63,027 nt of DNA, taken from the NCBI GenBank assembly GCA_022842465.1, contig JALHPN010000021.1, forward strand, positions 1 to 63,027. The letters are read 5' to 3'. Below, in pieces: positions 8,083 through 16,097 of the stretch; position 1 is the first letter of the stretch; each line of letters begins with the position of its first letter. The stretch comes from Polyangiaceae bacterium (GTDB taxonomy: Bacteria > Myxococcota_A > Polyangia > Polyangiales > Polyangiaceae). The notes under the pieces were generated by a model. It was given only the letters and a program-made list of their open reading frames with translations. It was not told the origin of the DNA and did not search any database. The translations under genes were made by a program, and so were the position numbers.

Positions 8083-10238
8083 TCGAATTCCGCTTCGACG
8101 CCCAGCGTGCCGTACACGGCCAGGCGGTTCGTGATGTAGAGCGCGTTGATGTACTGGTTATAGAGCGCGTCGGCGGTCGAGAACAGGGCGAGCTGGAACT
8201 TGGCGCCGGGCGTCGTCAGCGCATAGCGGACGCCGCCTCCGAGCGTGACGCCGAGCATGGGGCTGAGCTCGCGGTCGCTCGTCCGGAACGCCGGGATCGT
8301 GGCCGACCCGTCGGAGTTGAGCGTCGCGCCGTAGACGCGATTGTAGAAGCTCGCGCCCTTCTGGACGTGGACGTGGGCGTGCGGCCAGATGCGAAACCGC
8401 GGCGAGAGGTCCATGAGGTAGCGGAGGTCGGTCGTGCTCGCGTGGTTCGCCCACGAGTCGGAGTAGAGCCGCTGCTCGAGGCGAAGGGTCGACGAGCCGC
8501 GCACGCGCTGCACGTAGCGACCGCTGAGCGTCACGCGCTGGCGGTCGAGCGGGAGCTGCTCGAGGGGCTTCGCCGCGAGACGCGCGCCGTTCACCTCGGC
8601 GACGGACGCGCCGACCGGGACGGAGACGCCCGGCTCGAAGACGGGGATGTAGCGATAGGGCTTCGACTGATCTCCGCCCTCGAGGGCGAGACCGCCGCCG
8701 AGGACGAGGAGCGACGTCGGCGAGAGGATGAACGTCGAGGCGAGCGAGATCTCGTGGGTGTCGAAGGGCCTGCTGAAGACGTCGTACGGCGTGCCCGCGC
8801 GGCCGATCGTGTCCCACGTGTACGAGTACCCGAGGGACGGCGTGATCTGCTTCTGCATCGTGTCGACGGACGCGATGCCGCCGATCGTGCGGGAGATGTA
8901 GTCGCGCTCCTCGCTGTAGTTCGCGAAGACCTGCCCACCGACGCTCCCCGGCTTCCAGCCGCCGGTCGCGGAGACCGCATGGCGAACGTCGTAGAACCTC
9001 CGCGAGGCCGTCGACACGACGTCGGGAGAGGCGGCCGTCACCATGTCGACGAGGTAGCTGGCGCCGACGTTCCACCCCGCCGTCGGGGACGTCACCGAGC
9101 CGCGCACGCTCGGGGTGAGCACGTGCACGGCGGTCGTGTCGGTGTACCCGCTGACGTCGAGCGCAGCCCGGACCACGAGCGGCTTCTTCTCGGACGGGAT
9201 GCAGGCGACGATCTCCTCCTGCGTCTTCGCCGCGACCATGCACTGGAGCTGGCCCTCGGTGAGCGCGGCGGGCTTCATCGTGACCTTCACGACGACCGTC
9301 TCGCCCTCCTTCGCCTCGACCTTGTCGACGTAGGAGACGCGCACGCCGCGGAGCACGCCCTCGGCGTTCACGGTGTGCGTGCCCGGATCGATCGTGAAGC
9401 TCTCGCCGAGCCGGTTGGCCGGGATCGGGCGATCGTCGAACTGGAGCTTCGGGTCGTCGACCTCCTTCGGGAGCTCGAACTTGACGCGCGCGAGCCGCGG
9501 AATGAGCTCCGTCACGCGATCCTGGATCGTCTTGGTCGCGATGGTGTCGTTCTTCGCGCGCGCCGCCTCGAGCGCCTTCGAGTTGTCGCGGAGCGCGGCG
9601 ACGACCTTGCCCGACTTCGCCTCGCACAGCGCGAGGTGCATCCGCGCCCGGAGGTTCTCCTCCATCCCGAGCGCCTCGGTGTCCTTCGCGATGCACTCGG
9701 CGAAGTTGCCGGCCTGCTCCGCGGCGATCGCCGCCTTCGCGAGATCGAAGGCCTGCTTGTTCACCCAGCCCGCCTTCTGCGCGTCGTCGGGCTGGGGGTT
9801 CGCGACGAGCCACGCCTTCCTGGCGTCCTCGAACTTCGTCTTCACGTCGGCGGAGACGCCCGAGGACGGGAGCTGCGCGTCCGGGTCCTGGCCGAACGCG
9901 TCCGACCACGCCGACTTCGCGTCCTCGGCCTGCCCGATCTGGGCGGCGATCATGCCGAGCGCGACGTGGACGCGGGCGACGGACGCGCCGCTGCACGGCG
10001 AGGGCTTCTTGTTGCAACCGGCGAGGAGCGCCTGGAGCTTCTTCCGCGCCTCGCCGAAGTTCGCGCTCGCGACCTCCTTGGCGAGGATCTTGTCGACCGA
10101 CGCGACGACGGCGGCGCTCTCCTTCTCCCCGGCCTGGGCGCGGCGCGAGGCCCCGAGGGCGAGCGCGACGAGGACGAAGGCCGCGACGAGGACGCGGTGC
10201 ACACGCGAGGTCACGGCGCCAACGTACCCGAGTCGCAC
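8079..10238 (-). CDS. Outer-membrane beta-barrel protein with N-terminal TPR-like and PEGA-like domains
   Basis: The 719-residue product has a signal peptide (about 1-36), a helical TPR-like region (about 40-245, with repeated Ala-rich helix pairs), and a PEGA-like beta-domain (about 250-322). Residues from about 355 to the end are alternating amphipathic strands typical of a beta-barrel. The segment near 650 (Arg-Thr-Ser-Asp-Arg-Glu-Leu-Ser-Pro-Met) resembles DUF3570-type barrels. The first ATG is used, but GTG codons at residues 9 and 13 also precede the signal sequence. It is coupled to a dihaem lipoprotein gene by ATGA. A barrel with lipoprotein cytochromes is the layout of porin-cytochrome conduits, although the family and haem number differ from known ones. 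Confidence 0.7.
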   Translation of the reverse strand: MRLGYVGAVTSRVHRVLVAAFVLVALALGASRRAQAGEKESAAVVASVDKILAKEVASANFGEARKKLQALLAGCNKKPSPCSGASVARVHVALGMIAAQIGQAEDAKSAWSDAFGQDPDAQLPSSGVSADVKTKFEDARKAWLVANPQPDDAQKAGWVNKQAFDLAKAAIAAEQAGNFAECIAKDTEALGMEENLRARMHLALCEAKSGKVVAALRDNSKALEAARAKNDTIATKTIQDRVTELIPRLARVKFELPKEVDDPKLQFDDRPIPANRLGESFTIDPGTHTVNAEGVLRGVRVSYVDKVEAKEGETVVVKVTMKPAALTEGQLQCMVAAKTQEEIVACIPSEKKPLVVRAALDVSGYTDTTAVHVLTPSVRGSVTSPTAGWNVGASYLVDMVTAASPDVVSTASRRFYDVRHAVSATGGWKPGSVGGQVFANYSEERDYISRTIGGIASVDTMQKQITPSLGYSYTWDTIGRAGTPYDVFSRPFDTHEISLASTFILSPTSLLVLGGGLALEGGDQSKPYRYIPVFEPGVSVPVGASVAEVNGARLAAKPLEQLPLDRQRVTLSGRYVQRVRGSSTLRLEQRLYSDSWANHASTTDLRYLMDLSPRFRIWPHAHVHVQKGASFYNRVYGATLNSDGSATIPAFRTSDRELSPMLGVTLGGGVRYALTTPGAKFQLALFSTADALYNQYINALYITNRLAVYGTLGVEAEFE

Positions 10239-10274
10239 GCCTCGGGGCGAGCGTTTGTCACACGACAGGGCGAC

Positions 10275-10787
10275 TCAGGGGGGCGCGCCGCAGTTCAGCC
10301 ATGCTTGCACCTTGCACAGCTCGTCGTTCGTCGGATCCGTCCCCGGGGGCTTGGGCATCCGGCTGCCGCACGTGCCCTGCAGGTTGCAGAGGAGGGTCGA
10401 GGCGCCGCCGTCGGCGATGTAGGGTTGTCCGCCGACGGAGATGGCCTTGAGCGAGGTGAGGCAGGCGGCGGGGCTCTGCCCGCTGACGGGAGGCGCGCTC
10501 GCGCCGCCGTGACACTCCGCGGCCGCGCAGCGCCAAGCCCCCTGGGCGGCGAAATACGGGTAGATGTCCCCTGCGAACGAGGGGCATGTGCCGCCGTCGT
10601 AGCGCCCCGCGTCCGGCGAGCAGACGAGCGCCTCGACGCCGCCCTCCCCCGGTAGGTTCCGGCGATCGAGCGTGTTCGGGTTCCCGTAGCTCGTGGCCGC
10701 GACGTCTCCGCAGCCGGCGAGGACGGCGTAGGCCCCGCCGAGGCCGGCGACGACGACGACGGTCGCATGGAGGATCCGGCGCTTCAC
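10275..10787 (-). CDS. Lipoprotein with a CX4CH haem-like motif
   Basis: The 170-residue product starts at GTG 10787, directly ahead of a good signal peptide with lipobox Val-Leu-Ala-Gly-Cys26; upstream starts would run into modC. It contains Cys87-Ala-Ala-Ala-Glu-Cys-His93, the same expanded CX4CH spacing as the lipoprotein ending at 6968, and further cysteine pairs (56/68, C-terminal cluster). The C-terminal part (Met-Pro-Lys-Pro-Pro, then a Trp-Leu-Asn-Cys end) looks like a class I cytochrome tail with an axial methionine. It lies 13 bases after modC and 36 bases before the barrel gene, bridging the molybdenum and barrel-cytochrome parts of the run. Confidence 0.7.
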   Translation of the reverse strand: MKRRILHATVVVVAGLGGAYAVLAGCGDVAATSYGNPNTLDRRNLPGEGGVEALVCSPDAGRYDGGTCPSFAGDIYPYFAAQGAWRCAAAECHGGASAPPVSGQSPAACLTSLKAISVGGQPYIADGGASTLLCNLQGTCGSRMPKPPGTDPTNDELCKVQAWLNCGAPP

Positions 10788-10800
10788 GGAGTCCAGCGTA

Positions 10801-11535
10801 TCACCCGCCAGCCCCCGAGATCGAGGACGGAGCCGAGATTCCGCGCCCCGGGAAGGCCTCCGCCGCCGAGGTGCGTCGGGTGATGCGCCCGCCCTCGAGG
10901 AAGAGGACCCGGTCACCGAGCAGGCTTGCCTCGGACGGGTCATGTGTGACGAGGAGGGTCGGGATGCGGGCCTCTTCGACGAAGGCGCGGGTCTCGACGA
11001 GGAGCTTCTCCTTCAAGGAGGCGTCGAGGGCGGAGAACGGCTCGTCGAGGAGGAGCACCCGCGGACGCATCGCGAGCGCGCGCGCGAGGGCGACGCGCTG
11101 GGCCTCGCCGCCGGAGAGGCTCCGGGGCCGACGATCGCGGACGTGGGCGACCTGCATCCGACCGAGGCTTCCTTCCGCCGCCGCGACGCGTGCCTCCGCG
11201 CTCCCGCCCTTCGGGACGCCGAAGAGGACGTTCTCGAGCACGCTCATGTGGGGGAAGAGCGCGAGCGACTGGAAGACGAGGGCGACGCGCCGCTCGTGGA
11301 CGGGGACGAAGGTCCTCACGTCGTCCCACACGTCGTCGCCGAACGCGATGCGGCCTCGCCGCGGGCGGGCGATGCCCGTGATCGCGGCGAGGGTACGGCT
11401 CTTCCCCACCCCCGAAGGTCCGAAGAGGACGGTCGTGCCGGGAGGCACGTCGAACGCGAGCTCGAGGGACCTTCGCTCGCCGCCGCCGCCGAGCGGCGCC
11501 TCGATGTCGACGTGGAGGACGTTCGCCTCGCCCAC
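10801..11535 (-). CDS. modC: Molybdate ABC transporter ATP-binding protein
   Basis: The 244-residue ABC ATPase has a Walker A (Gly-Pro-Ser-Gly-Val-Gly-Lys-Ser), Q-loop (Val-Phe-Gln-Ser), signature Leu-Ser-Gly-Gly-Glu, Walker B (Leu-Leu-Leu-Asp-Glu-Pro) and H-loop His. Most ModC proteins are about 350 residues and carry a C-terminal Mop/TOBE molybdate-sensing domain; this one stops after the nucleotide-binding domain. It begins with GTG immediately after the modB stop. The assignment to molybdate rests on the adjoining ModA and ModB. It would energise ModB for molybdate import at the inner membrane. Confidence 0.88.
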   Translation of the reverse strand: MGEANVLHVDIEAPLGGGGERRSLELAFDVPPGTTVLFGPSGVGKSRTLAAITGIARPRRGRIAFGDDVWDDVRTFVPVHERRVALVFQSLALFPHMSVLENVLFGVPKGGSAEARVAAAEGSLGRMQVAHVRDRRPRSLSGGEAQRVALARALAMRPRVLLLDEPFSALDASLKEKLLVETRAFVEEARIPTLLVTHDPSEASLLGDRVLFLEGGRITRRTSAAEAFPGRGISAPSSISGAGG

Positions 11536-12192
11536 TCAGACCTCGGGCCGCTTCGCGGTGATCTTCCCGACGAGGTAGAGGAGCGCCACCACCGACGCGG
11601 TGAGGACGATGACGCTCGTCCGGGCCTCCTTGTCGCGATGCGCCTGGAGCGCGTCGTAGATCGCGAGCGCCGCCGTCCGCGTCTCGCCAGGGATGTTGCC
11701 GGCGACCATGAGGGTCACGCCGAAGTCTCCGAGCGCGCGCGCGAAGGCGACCATGAGCGCCGCCACGATGCCACGCGCCGCGAGCGGGAGCTGGATGCGG
11801 AAGAGCGCTCGGAGCGAGCTCGCGCCGAGCGTGCGCGCGGCGAGGACGAGGGTCGGGTCGACGTCCTCGATCGCGGCCCTCCCGCTCTTCACGACGAGGG
11901 GGAGCGCGCCGAGCGTCGCGGCGACCACCGCGCCCGTCTTCGTGAAGACGATCGTGCTTCCGAAGAGCGCCTCCCAGGCGCGACCGACGAGGCTCTCCTG
12001 TCCGAGGGCGACGAGGACGTAGTAGCCGAGCACCGTGGGGGGCATCACGATCGGCGCCGTGAAGAGGACGTCGACGAGATCGCGTCCGGGAAAGTCCTTC
12101 GTCGCCAGGAGCGACGCGACGGCCAGGCCGACGATCGCCGAGGCGATGGTGGCGAGCACGGCGATCTCGAAGGAGAGGACGAGCGGGCTCAC
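11536..12192 (-). CDS. modB: Molybdate ABC transporter permease
   Basis: The 218-residue protein has about five to six hydrophobic helices and the permease EAA-type loop (Ala-Ala-Arg-Thr-Leu-Gly-Ala near residue 122), followed by Phe-Ala-Arg-Ala-Leu-Gly-Asp-Phe-Gly, characteristic of ModB/CysT-type permeases. It starts at GTG overlapping the modA stop (GTGA) and is followed directly by modC. It forms the inner-membrane channel for molybdate delivered by ModA. Length and motif order are normal for the family. Confidence 0.9.
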   Translation of the reverse strand: MSPLVLSFEIAVLATIASAIVGLAVASLLATKDFPGRDLVDVLFTAPIVMPPTVLGYYVLVALGQESLVGRAWEALFGSTIVFTKTGAVVAATLGALPLVVKSGRAAIEDVDPTLVLAARTLGASSLRALFRIQLPLAARGIVAALMVAFARALGDFGVTLMVAGNIPGETRTAALAIYDALQAHRDKEARTSVIVLTASVVALLYLVGKITAKRPEV

Positions 12193-12992
12193 GGATCTCG
12201 GGTGGACAGGCTCTCTCCGGGGAGGAGGAACCCGAACCGACGCATCGCCTTCCGGCCGGCGGGCGAGCCCACGAAGTCGACGAAGAGCCGCGCCTCGTTC
12301 CGCTTCGCCTTCCCTTCACGCCCGCACGTGACGAGCGCCTGATCGAGCGGCGCATGGAGCGAGGGGTCGATCGCCAGCACGTCGCCGCCCGCCTGCGTGG
12401 CGAGCGACAGCGCGACGATCGACACGTCGACGTTGCCGGTCTGCGCGAACATCATCGTCTGCTGGACGTTGTCGCCGTAGACGGCTCGAGGCGCGACCGA
12501 GGACCAGACTCCCGCCCTCTCGAGCGCCTCCTGGGCGGCCTTGCCGTACGGCGCGTGCTCGGGGTTCGCGATCGCGATCTTGCGAAAGCGCGCCTCTCGG
12601 AGATCGCCGAGACTCGCCGGGAGCACACCCTTCTCCTTCGACCAGAGGACGATCCGCCCCTGCGCATAGAGCTGCTTCGTCGACCCGTCGCACGCGCCGG
12701 CGCGCACGACGTCGTCGACGTACGCGACGTTCGCGCCCGCGAAGACGTCGAACGGAGCGCCCTCCTCGACCTGCCGCGCGAGGAGCCCCGTCGACCCGAA
12801 CGTGAAGTCGACCTTGTGCCCCGTCGTCGCCTCGAACTCGCGACCGACCTCCTCGAACGCGAGCGCGAGATCGGCTGCCGCCGCGACGCGGAGCGGTCGT
12901 CCGCGCTGCGAATGCGGCCCCTCGCGCCGGCCGCACGCGAGCAGCATCGCGGCGGCGAACGAGAGGGCGAGGACGCGGGGACGGAGGGGCAT
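12189..12992 (-). CDS. modA: Molybdate-binding lipoprotein of the ABC transporter
   Basis: The 267-residue product is a lipoprotein (lipobox Leu-Leu-Ala-Cys) followed by the ModA-type binding-protein fold. It has Ala-Ala-Ala-Asp-Leu near the start of the mature domain, Gly-Ser-Thr-Gly after the first helix, Phe-Asp-Val-Phe-Ala-Gly-Ala, and a conserved Ala-Asn-Pro-x-x-Ala-Pro-Tyr-Gly segment. These motifs contribute the oxyanion site in known ModA proteins. It starts three bases after the stop of the upstream MosB-like gene and its stop overlaps modB, so capture, transport and storage genes are cotranscribed. Confidence 0.9.
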   Translation of the reverse strand: MPLRPRVLALSFAAAMLLACGRREGPHSQRGRPLRVAAAADLALAFEEVGREFEATTGHKVDFTFGSTGLLARQVEEGAPFDVFAGANVAYVDDVVRAGACDGSTKQLYAQGRIVLWSKEKGVLPASLGDLREARFRKIAIANPEHAPYGKAAQEALERAGVWSSVAPRAVYGDNVQQTMMFAQTGNVDVSIVALSLATQAGGDVLAIDPSLHAPLDQALVTCGREGKAKRNEARLFVDFVGSPAGRKAMRRFGFLLPGESLSTRDP

Positions 12993-12995
12993 GGG

Positions 12996-13820
12996 TCAGT
13001 CGCGGGTGATGAGCGTCCCGACGTCCTCACCGGCGAGGGCGCGCGTGAGCATCCCGGGGACGAGGCCGTTCACGATCTGGATCTCGGTGCACGACCGCGA
13101 ACGGCCGAGGTACTCGAGGACGACGCGCTCGACGACGAGGTCGGGGAGATCGCGCGCCAGGAGCTCCTTCGCGGTCACGCGCGGGATGTGCTCCGCCTTC
13201 GGGTTCTTCTTCGGATCGTCCGTGAAGAGCCCGTCCTCGTCCTTCACGAAGATCGCGCGCTTCGCGCCGAGGACCTCCGCGGTCAGGAAGACGCCCGAGT
13301 CGGTGCGGTGCTCGGGGATCCGGCCGCCGCGCGCCGGCTTCTCCCAGTACCCGAAGGGCGGCATGCCCGTCATGACGGGGATGCACCCGAGCCGGAAGTA
13401 GAGCGGGAGCTTCTCGAAGTCGTCGTGCATCATGAAGAGTCCGCCGTGCTTCGCGAGCAGCATCTGGAGCATGCGCGCGTTCTGGCGCGGGACGTACCCG
13501 CCGAGGGCCGCGAGGATCCCGGTCGGCATCTCGAGGTCGCTCGCGACGGCGTAGATGTGACGGGCGCGGGTGCCGCCGCCGCAGCAGAGGAGGAGCTTGT
13601 GCGTGTCCTTCGCGGCGACGACCTCGTCGAGGATCGGCAGGAGGGCCTTCCGACCGCGGTCCATGATCGACTGGCCGCCGATCTTGAGGACCTTCACGTC
13701 CGGCATCATCGCCATCGGCCGGTAGTCGATCGCCTCCGCGCCACGCCCGTCGGTGAGGGTGGCGTCCGAGAGGGTGCTGCCGAGGCGGCGACGTTCGCGC
13801 GGATCGTTCTTGCTCTGCAT
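12996..13820 (-). CDS. mosB: Molybdenum storage protein subunit, MosB-like (amino-acid-kinase fold)
   Basis: The 274-residue protein belongs to the amino-acid-kinase/UMP-kinase-like superfamily in its molybdenum-storage form. It has Lys-Ile-Gly-Gly-Gln-Ser-Ile near the N-terminus, Gly-Gly-Gly-Thr-Arg-Ala-Arg-His, Phe-Val-Lys-Asp-Glu-Asp-Gly-Leu, and a C-terminal Val-Asn-Gly-Leu-Val-Pro-Gly, all shared with Azotobacter MosB. In that organism MosA and MosB form a heterohexamer that packs polyoxomolybdate clusters using ATP. The ATG at 13820 follows the stop of the other subunit by five bases; an upstream extension has no family sequence. modA lies three bases downstream. The A/B assignment between the two genes is tentative. 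Confidence 0.85.
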   Translation of the reverse strand: MQSKNDPRERRRLGSTLSDATLTDGRGAEAIDYRPMAMMPDVKVLKIGGQSIMDRGRKALLPILDEVVAAKDTHKLLLCCGGGTRARHIYAVASDLEMPTGILAALGGYVPRQNARMLQMLLAKHGGLFMMHDDFEKLPLYFRLGCIPVMTGMPPFGYWEKPARGGRIPEHRTDSGVFLTAEVLGAKRAIFVKDEDGLFTDDPKKNPKAEHIPRVTAKELLARDLPDLVVERVVLEYLGRSRSCTEIQIVNGLVPGMLTRALAGEDVGTLITRD

Positions 13821-13825
13821 GACGG

Positions 13826-14674
13826 TCACCCTTTCCCCTTCGTCGTGCGCGTGATGACGGTGCCGACCGGCTCGCCGGCGAGCGCCGCCGTGAGCTGCCC
13901 CGGGACGAGGCCGTTCACAATCTGGATCTCCTCGACGTGGCGTCCTCGCTCCCAGCACTCGAAGAGCTGGCGATCGAGGATGAGGTCCTCCGGCATGTGG
14001 GCGAGGAGCTCGCCGAGCGTGGTGCGAGGGATGTGCCGCGCATCCTCGTGCTTCTTCGGATCGCGATCGTAGAGCCCGTCCTCGTCCTTCACGAAGACGA
14101 TCTTCTTCATGCCGAGCACCTCGGCGTGGATGAAGAGGCCGAAGTCCGAGCCGTGGGCCGGGAGCGGCCCGTTCTCGGGCGGCGGCTCCCAGAAATGGTA
14201 GGGCGGGATCGAGATGACGATCGGGAGCATGCCGCTCTCGAGGTAGAGCGGCAGCTCCCAGAAGTGCTCGCGCTGCATGACGATCGAGCCGTGCTTCGCG
14301 AGGAGCGCGTTCAGGAAGACGGCGTTCGCCTCCTCCATCGCGCCGACGAGCTGCGCGACGCCGCCGGTAGGGATGCCGAGATCGAGCGCGATGCTCAGCG
14401 TGTGCCGCACGCGCGTGCCGCCGCCGACGCCGAGCACCATCTTGTGCCTTCGTCCCTCGCGGAGGCGGCTGAGCTCGGCGACGAGCGGCATCACCGCCGC
14501 CTTGCCGCGGTCGAAGATCGACTGACCACCGATGCCGACGAGGACGACGTCGGGCAGGATGGCGAGCTCGTTCTCCGAGTCGGTCGACGCGATGACGCGG
14601 CGATCGACGAGCGACTCGCGCATGAGTGGCGATTCGATGTGCGTGCGGCCGTCGCTGCTCACGACTCTGCTCAT
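13826..14674 (-). CDS. mosA: Molybdenum storage protein subunit, MosA-like (amino-acid-kinase fold)
   Basis: The 282-residue paralogue of the next gene has Gly-Ile-Gly-Gly-Gln-Ser-Ile-Phe-Asp-Arg-Gly, Gly-Gly-Gly-Thr-Arg-Val-Arg-His, a Pro-Pro-Tyr-His segment, Val-Lys-Asp-Glu-Asp-Gly-Leu-Tyr and Val-Asn-Gly-Leu-Val-Pro-Gly. These are the conserved blocks of the MoSto family rather than of UMP kinase. The ATG at 14674 overlaps the stop of the upstream permease gene (ATGA); the frame continues far upstream but inside that gene. Two unequal subunits in tandem fit the known alpha/beta assembly. No nitrogenase genes are in the window, so the stored molybdenum may serve other molybdoenzymes. Confidence 0.83.
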   Translation of the reverse strand: MSRVVSSDGRTHIESPLMRESLVDRRVIASTDSENELAILPDVVLVGIGGQSIFDRGKAAVMPLVAELSRLREGRRHKMVLGVGGGTRVRHTLSIALDLGIPTGGVAQLVGAMEEANAVFLNALLAKHGSIVMQREHFWELPLYLESGMLPIVISIPPYHFWEPPPENGPLPAHGSDFGLFIHAEVLGMKKIVFVKDEDGLYDRDPKKHEDARHIPRTTLGELLAHMPEDLILDRQLFECWERGRHVEEIQIVNGLVPGQLTAALAGEPVGTVITRTTKGKG

Positions 14675-16002
14675 GTTCGTTCGTTCTCCACGGGTGCGAG
14701 GGGCTGGGCCTCGGGACGTTCTTGCTCGGAGGAGGTGCGCTCTGCCTCGCGACGCAGGATGCGCGCGAGGAGCGGGGCGGAGACGAGGCCCGAGAGGACC
14801 CCGAAGGTGGTGTGGACGAGGGTGCCGGGGACGAGGAGCGCCCACGCGACGCCGGGCGCCTGGACCGCGAGCGTGACGGTGAGGATCGTCGCGAAGCGGG
14901 CCATGCCCATCAAACCGCCGACGACGGACCAGACGAAGGCGCTCGGCGGTGCGCCGCCCTTGCGGGCGTTGTGGACGACGAGGGGGACGACGAGGTCGCA
15001 CACGATGCCCGGCGCGACGTGCTTCAGGATCTCGAAGACGCCGTAACGGCCGTCGCCGAGGAGGAAGGCGACCGTCCCCATCACGAGGCCGGTGAGCGTC
15101 GCGCCGACGCGCGTCTTCGTCTTCACGCTCGCGACGAGATAGAGCGGCGTGAGGACGACGAGCTTGTGGCCCGGCGCGAACGGAACGCTCGGGAGGACCT
15201 TGAGGGCCTTGATGCCGAGCATCGTGAGCGCGAGGCCGGCGACGACGGCGACGTCGCGGAGGCGAGCCCCATCGAGCGAGGCCGCGGCGGGGCGATCGCG
15301 GTCGGGCGTAGCGTCCCGGTCGTCCCGCGCGGCGACGTCGGCGAGGTACATCTCGGCGCGATCGATGTGACGGTCGATGCGGTCGACCATGAAGCCCAGG
15401 TCCCCGCGCGCGAGGCGCTTCACGGCGGCGAGGAACCCTTCCTCCGGGGCCCCGTCGCCTCCGCTGCGCGCGCGATGGCGACCGCCACCGCCGCCGCCGC
15501 CGCCGCCACCGCCACCGCCACCGCCACCGCCGAGGAGCGCGAGGACCGCGTCCATCGCCGACGCGACGACGACCGGAGCGCCGAGCCGGCGGAGGCCCTC
15601 CGCGATCGCCCGACCGTCTCCCGCGCGCGCGACGCGCGACGCGAGGACCACGGTCGCGACGCGAAGCACCATGACGAGGCCGACCAGCGCGCCCCCGACG
15701 TTGAGGGGGAGGCGCGCGCCGGCGACGTCGATCGCGGTCCACCGGTCGACGAGCGGATCCTCGGCGACGAGGGCGTACGAGACGACGACGAACGCCGCGA
15801 AGCCAGCGAGCTTCTTCAGCTGCCGGAGGAGCGCGAAGGCGCCTTCACCGAGCGCGAGCCACGCGACGGCGTGAGCGACCGCGAGCCCGGCGACGACGCG
15901 AGGGTCGTTCACGACGAACGCGCCGATCGCGATCGCGAGCAGGTAGACGACGCGCAGGCGCGGATCGACTCTCCGCTCGGCCTCTCTCGCGTCGCCTGCC
16001 AC
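14671..16002 (-). CDS. ECF-type permease: EcfT/CbiQ-like domain fused to an S-component-like domain
   Basis: The 443-residue membrane protein begins with an EcfT/CbiQ-like half. It has Asp-Pro-Arg-Leu-Arg at the start, several helices, and an Ala-Arg-Ala-Gly-Asp-Gly segment before Leu-Arg-Arg-Leu-Gly-Ala-Pro, where EcfT proteins have their coupling region. A run of 17 glycines follows at about residue 158, then a charged linker to about 250. The second half has five or six helices resembling an ECF substrate-capture subunit. It heads the storage/uptake operon and overlaps the MosA-like gene (ATGA), so its substrate may be molybdate or tungstate. No dedicated ECF ATPase is next to it; ModC could serve, which is speculative. 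Confidence 0.65.
   Translation of the reverse strand: MAGDAREAERRVDPRLRVVYLLAIAIGAFVVNDPRVVAGLAVAHAVAWLALGEGAFALLRQLKKLAGFAAFVVVSYALVAEDPLVDRWTAIDVAGARLPLNVGGALVGLVMVLRVATVVLASRVARAGDGRAIAEGLRRLGAPVVVASAMDAVLALLGGGGGGGGGGGGGGGGGRHRARSGGDGAPEEGFLAAVKRLARGDLGFMVDRIDRHIDRAEMYLADVAARDDRDATPDRDRPAAASLDGARLRDVAVVAGLALTMLGIKALKVLPSVPFAPGHKLVVLTPLYLVASVKTKTRVGATLTGLVMGTVAFLLGDGRYGVFEILKHVAPGIVCDLVVPLVVHNARKGGAPPSAFVWSVVGGLMGMARFATILTVTLAVQAPGVAWALLVPGTLVHTTFGVLSGLVSAPLLARILRREAERTSSEQERPEAQPLAPVENERT
15481..15531 (-). repeat. GGC/GGT codon microsatellite encoding 17 glycines
   Basis: Seventeen consecutive Gly codons (mixed GGC and GGT, a 3/6-base repeat) lie inside the ECF-type permease gene at the junction of its EcfT-like half and the charged linker. 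Such a tract is prone to slippage, but in-frame length changes would only alter the linker. Confidence 0.9.
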
Positions 16003-16097
16003 GCCTCATCCTACCCCTCGATCCCGCCCGGCGCGCGCAGACGGAGCGGCGCGTTGTGACACGCCGGTTACATCTCCGCGCGGCGGCCGCGCGCGGC

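Noticed and set aside
12996..14674. Annotation of the two paralogues as UMP kinases
   Set aside because: They share the fold, but the Lys-Asp-Glu-Asp-Gly-Leu and Val-Asn-Gly-Leu-Val-Pro-Gly blocks, their tandem arrangement and the mod genes fit molybdenum storage proteins better.
13826..15742. A long frame that would extend the MosA-like protein far upstream
   Set aside because: The extension lies inside the permease gene in another frame, is Arg-rich and unlike MoSto; the ATG at 14674 gives the family's usual length.
16003..16097. Possible molybdate-sensing riboswitch before the molybdenum operon
   Set aside because: The 95-base spacer contains a GC palindrome near 16076-16096 that suits a terminator of the upstream gene, but I cannot find the conserved moco/tuco core.
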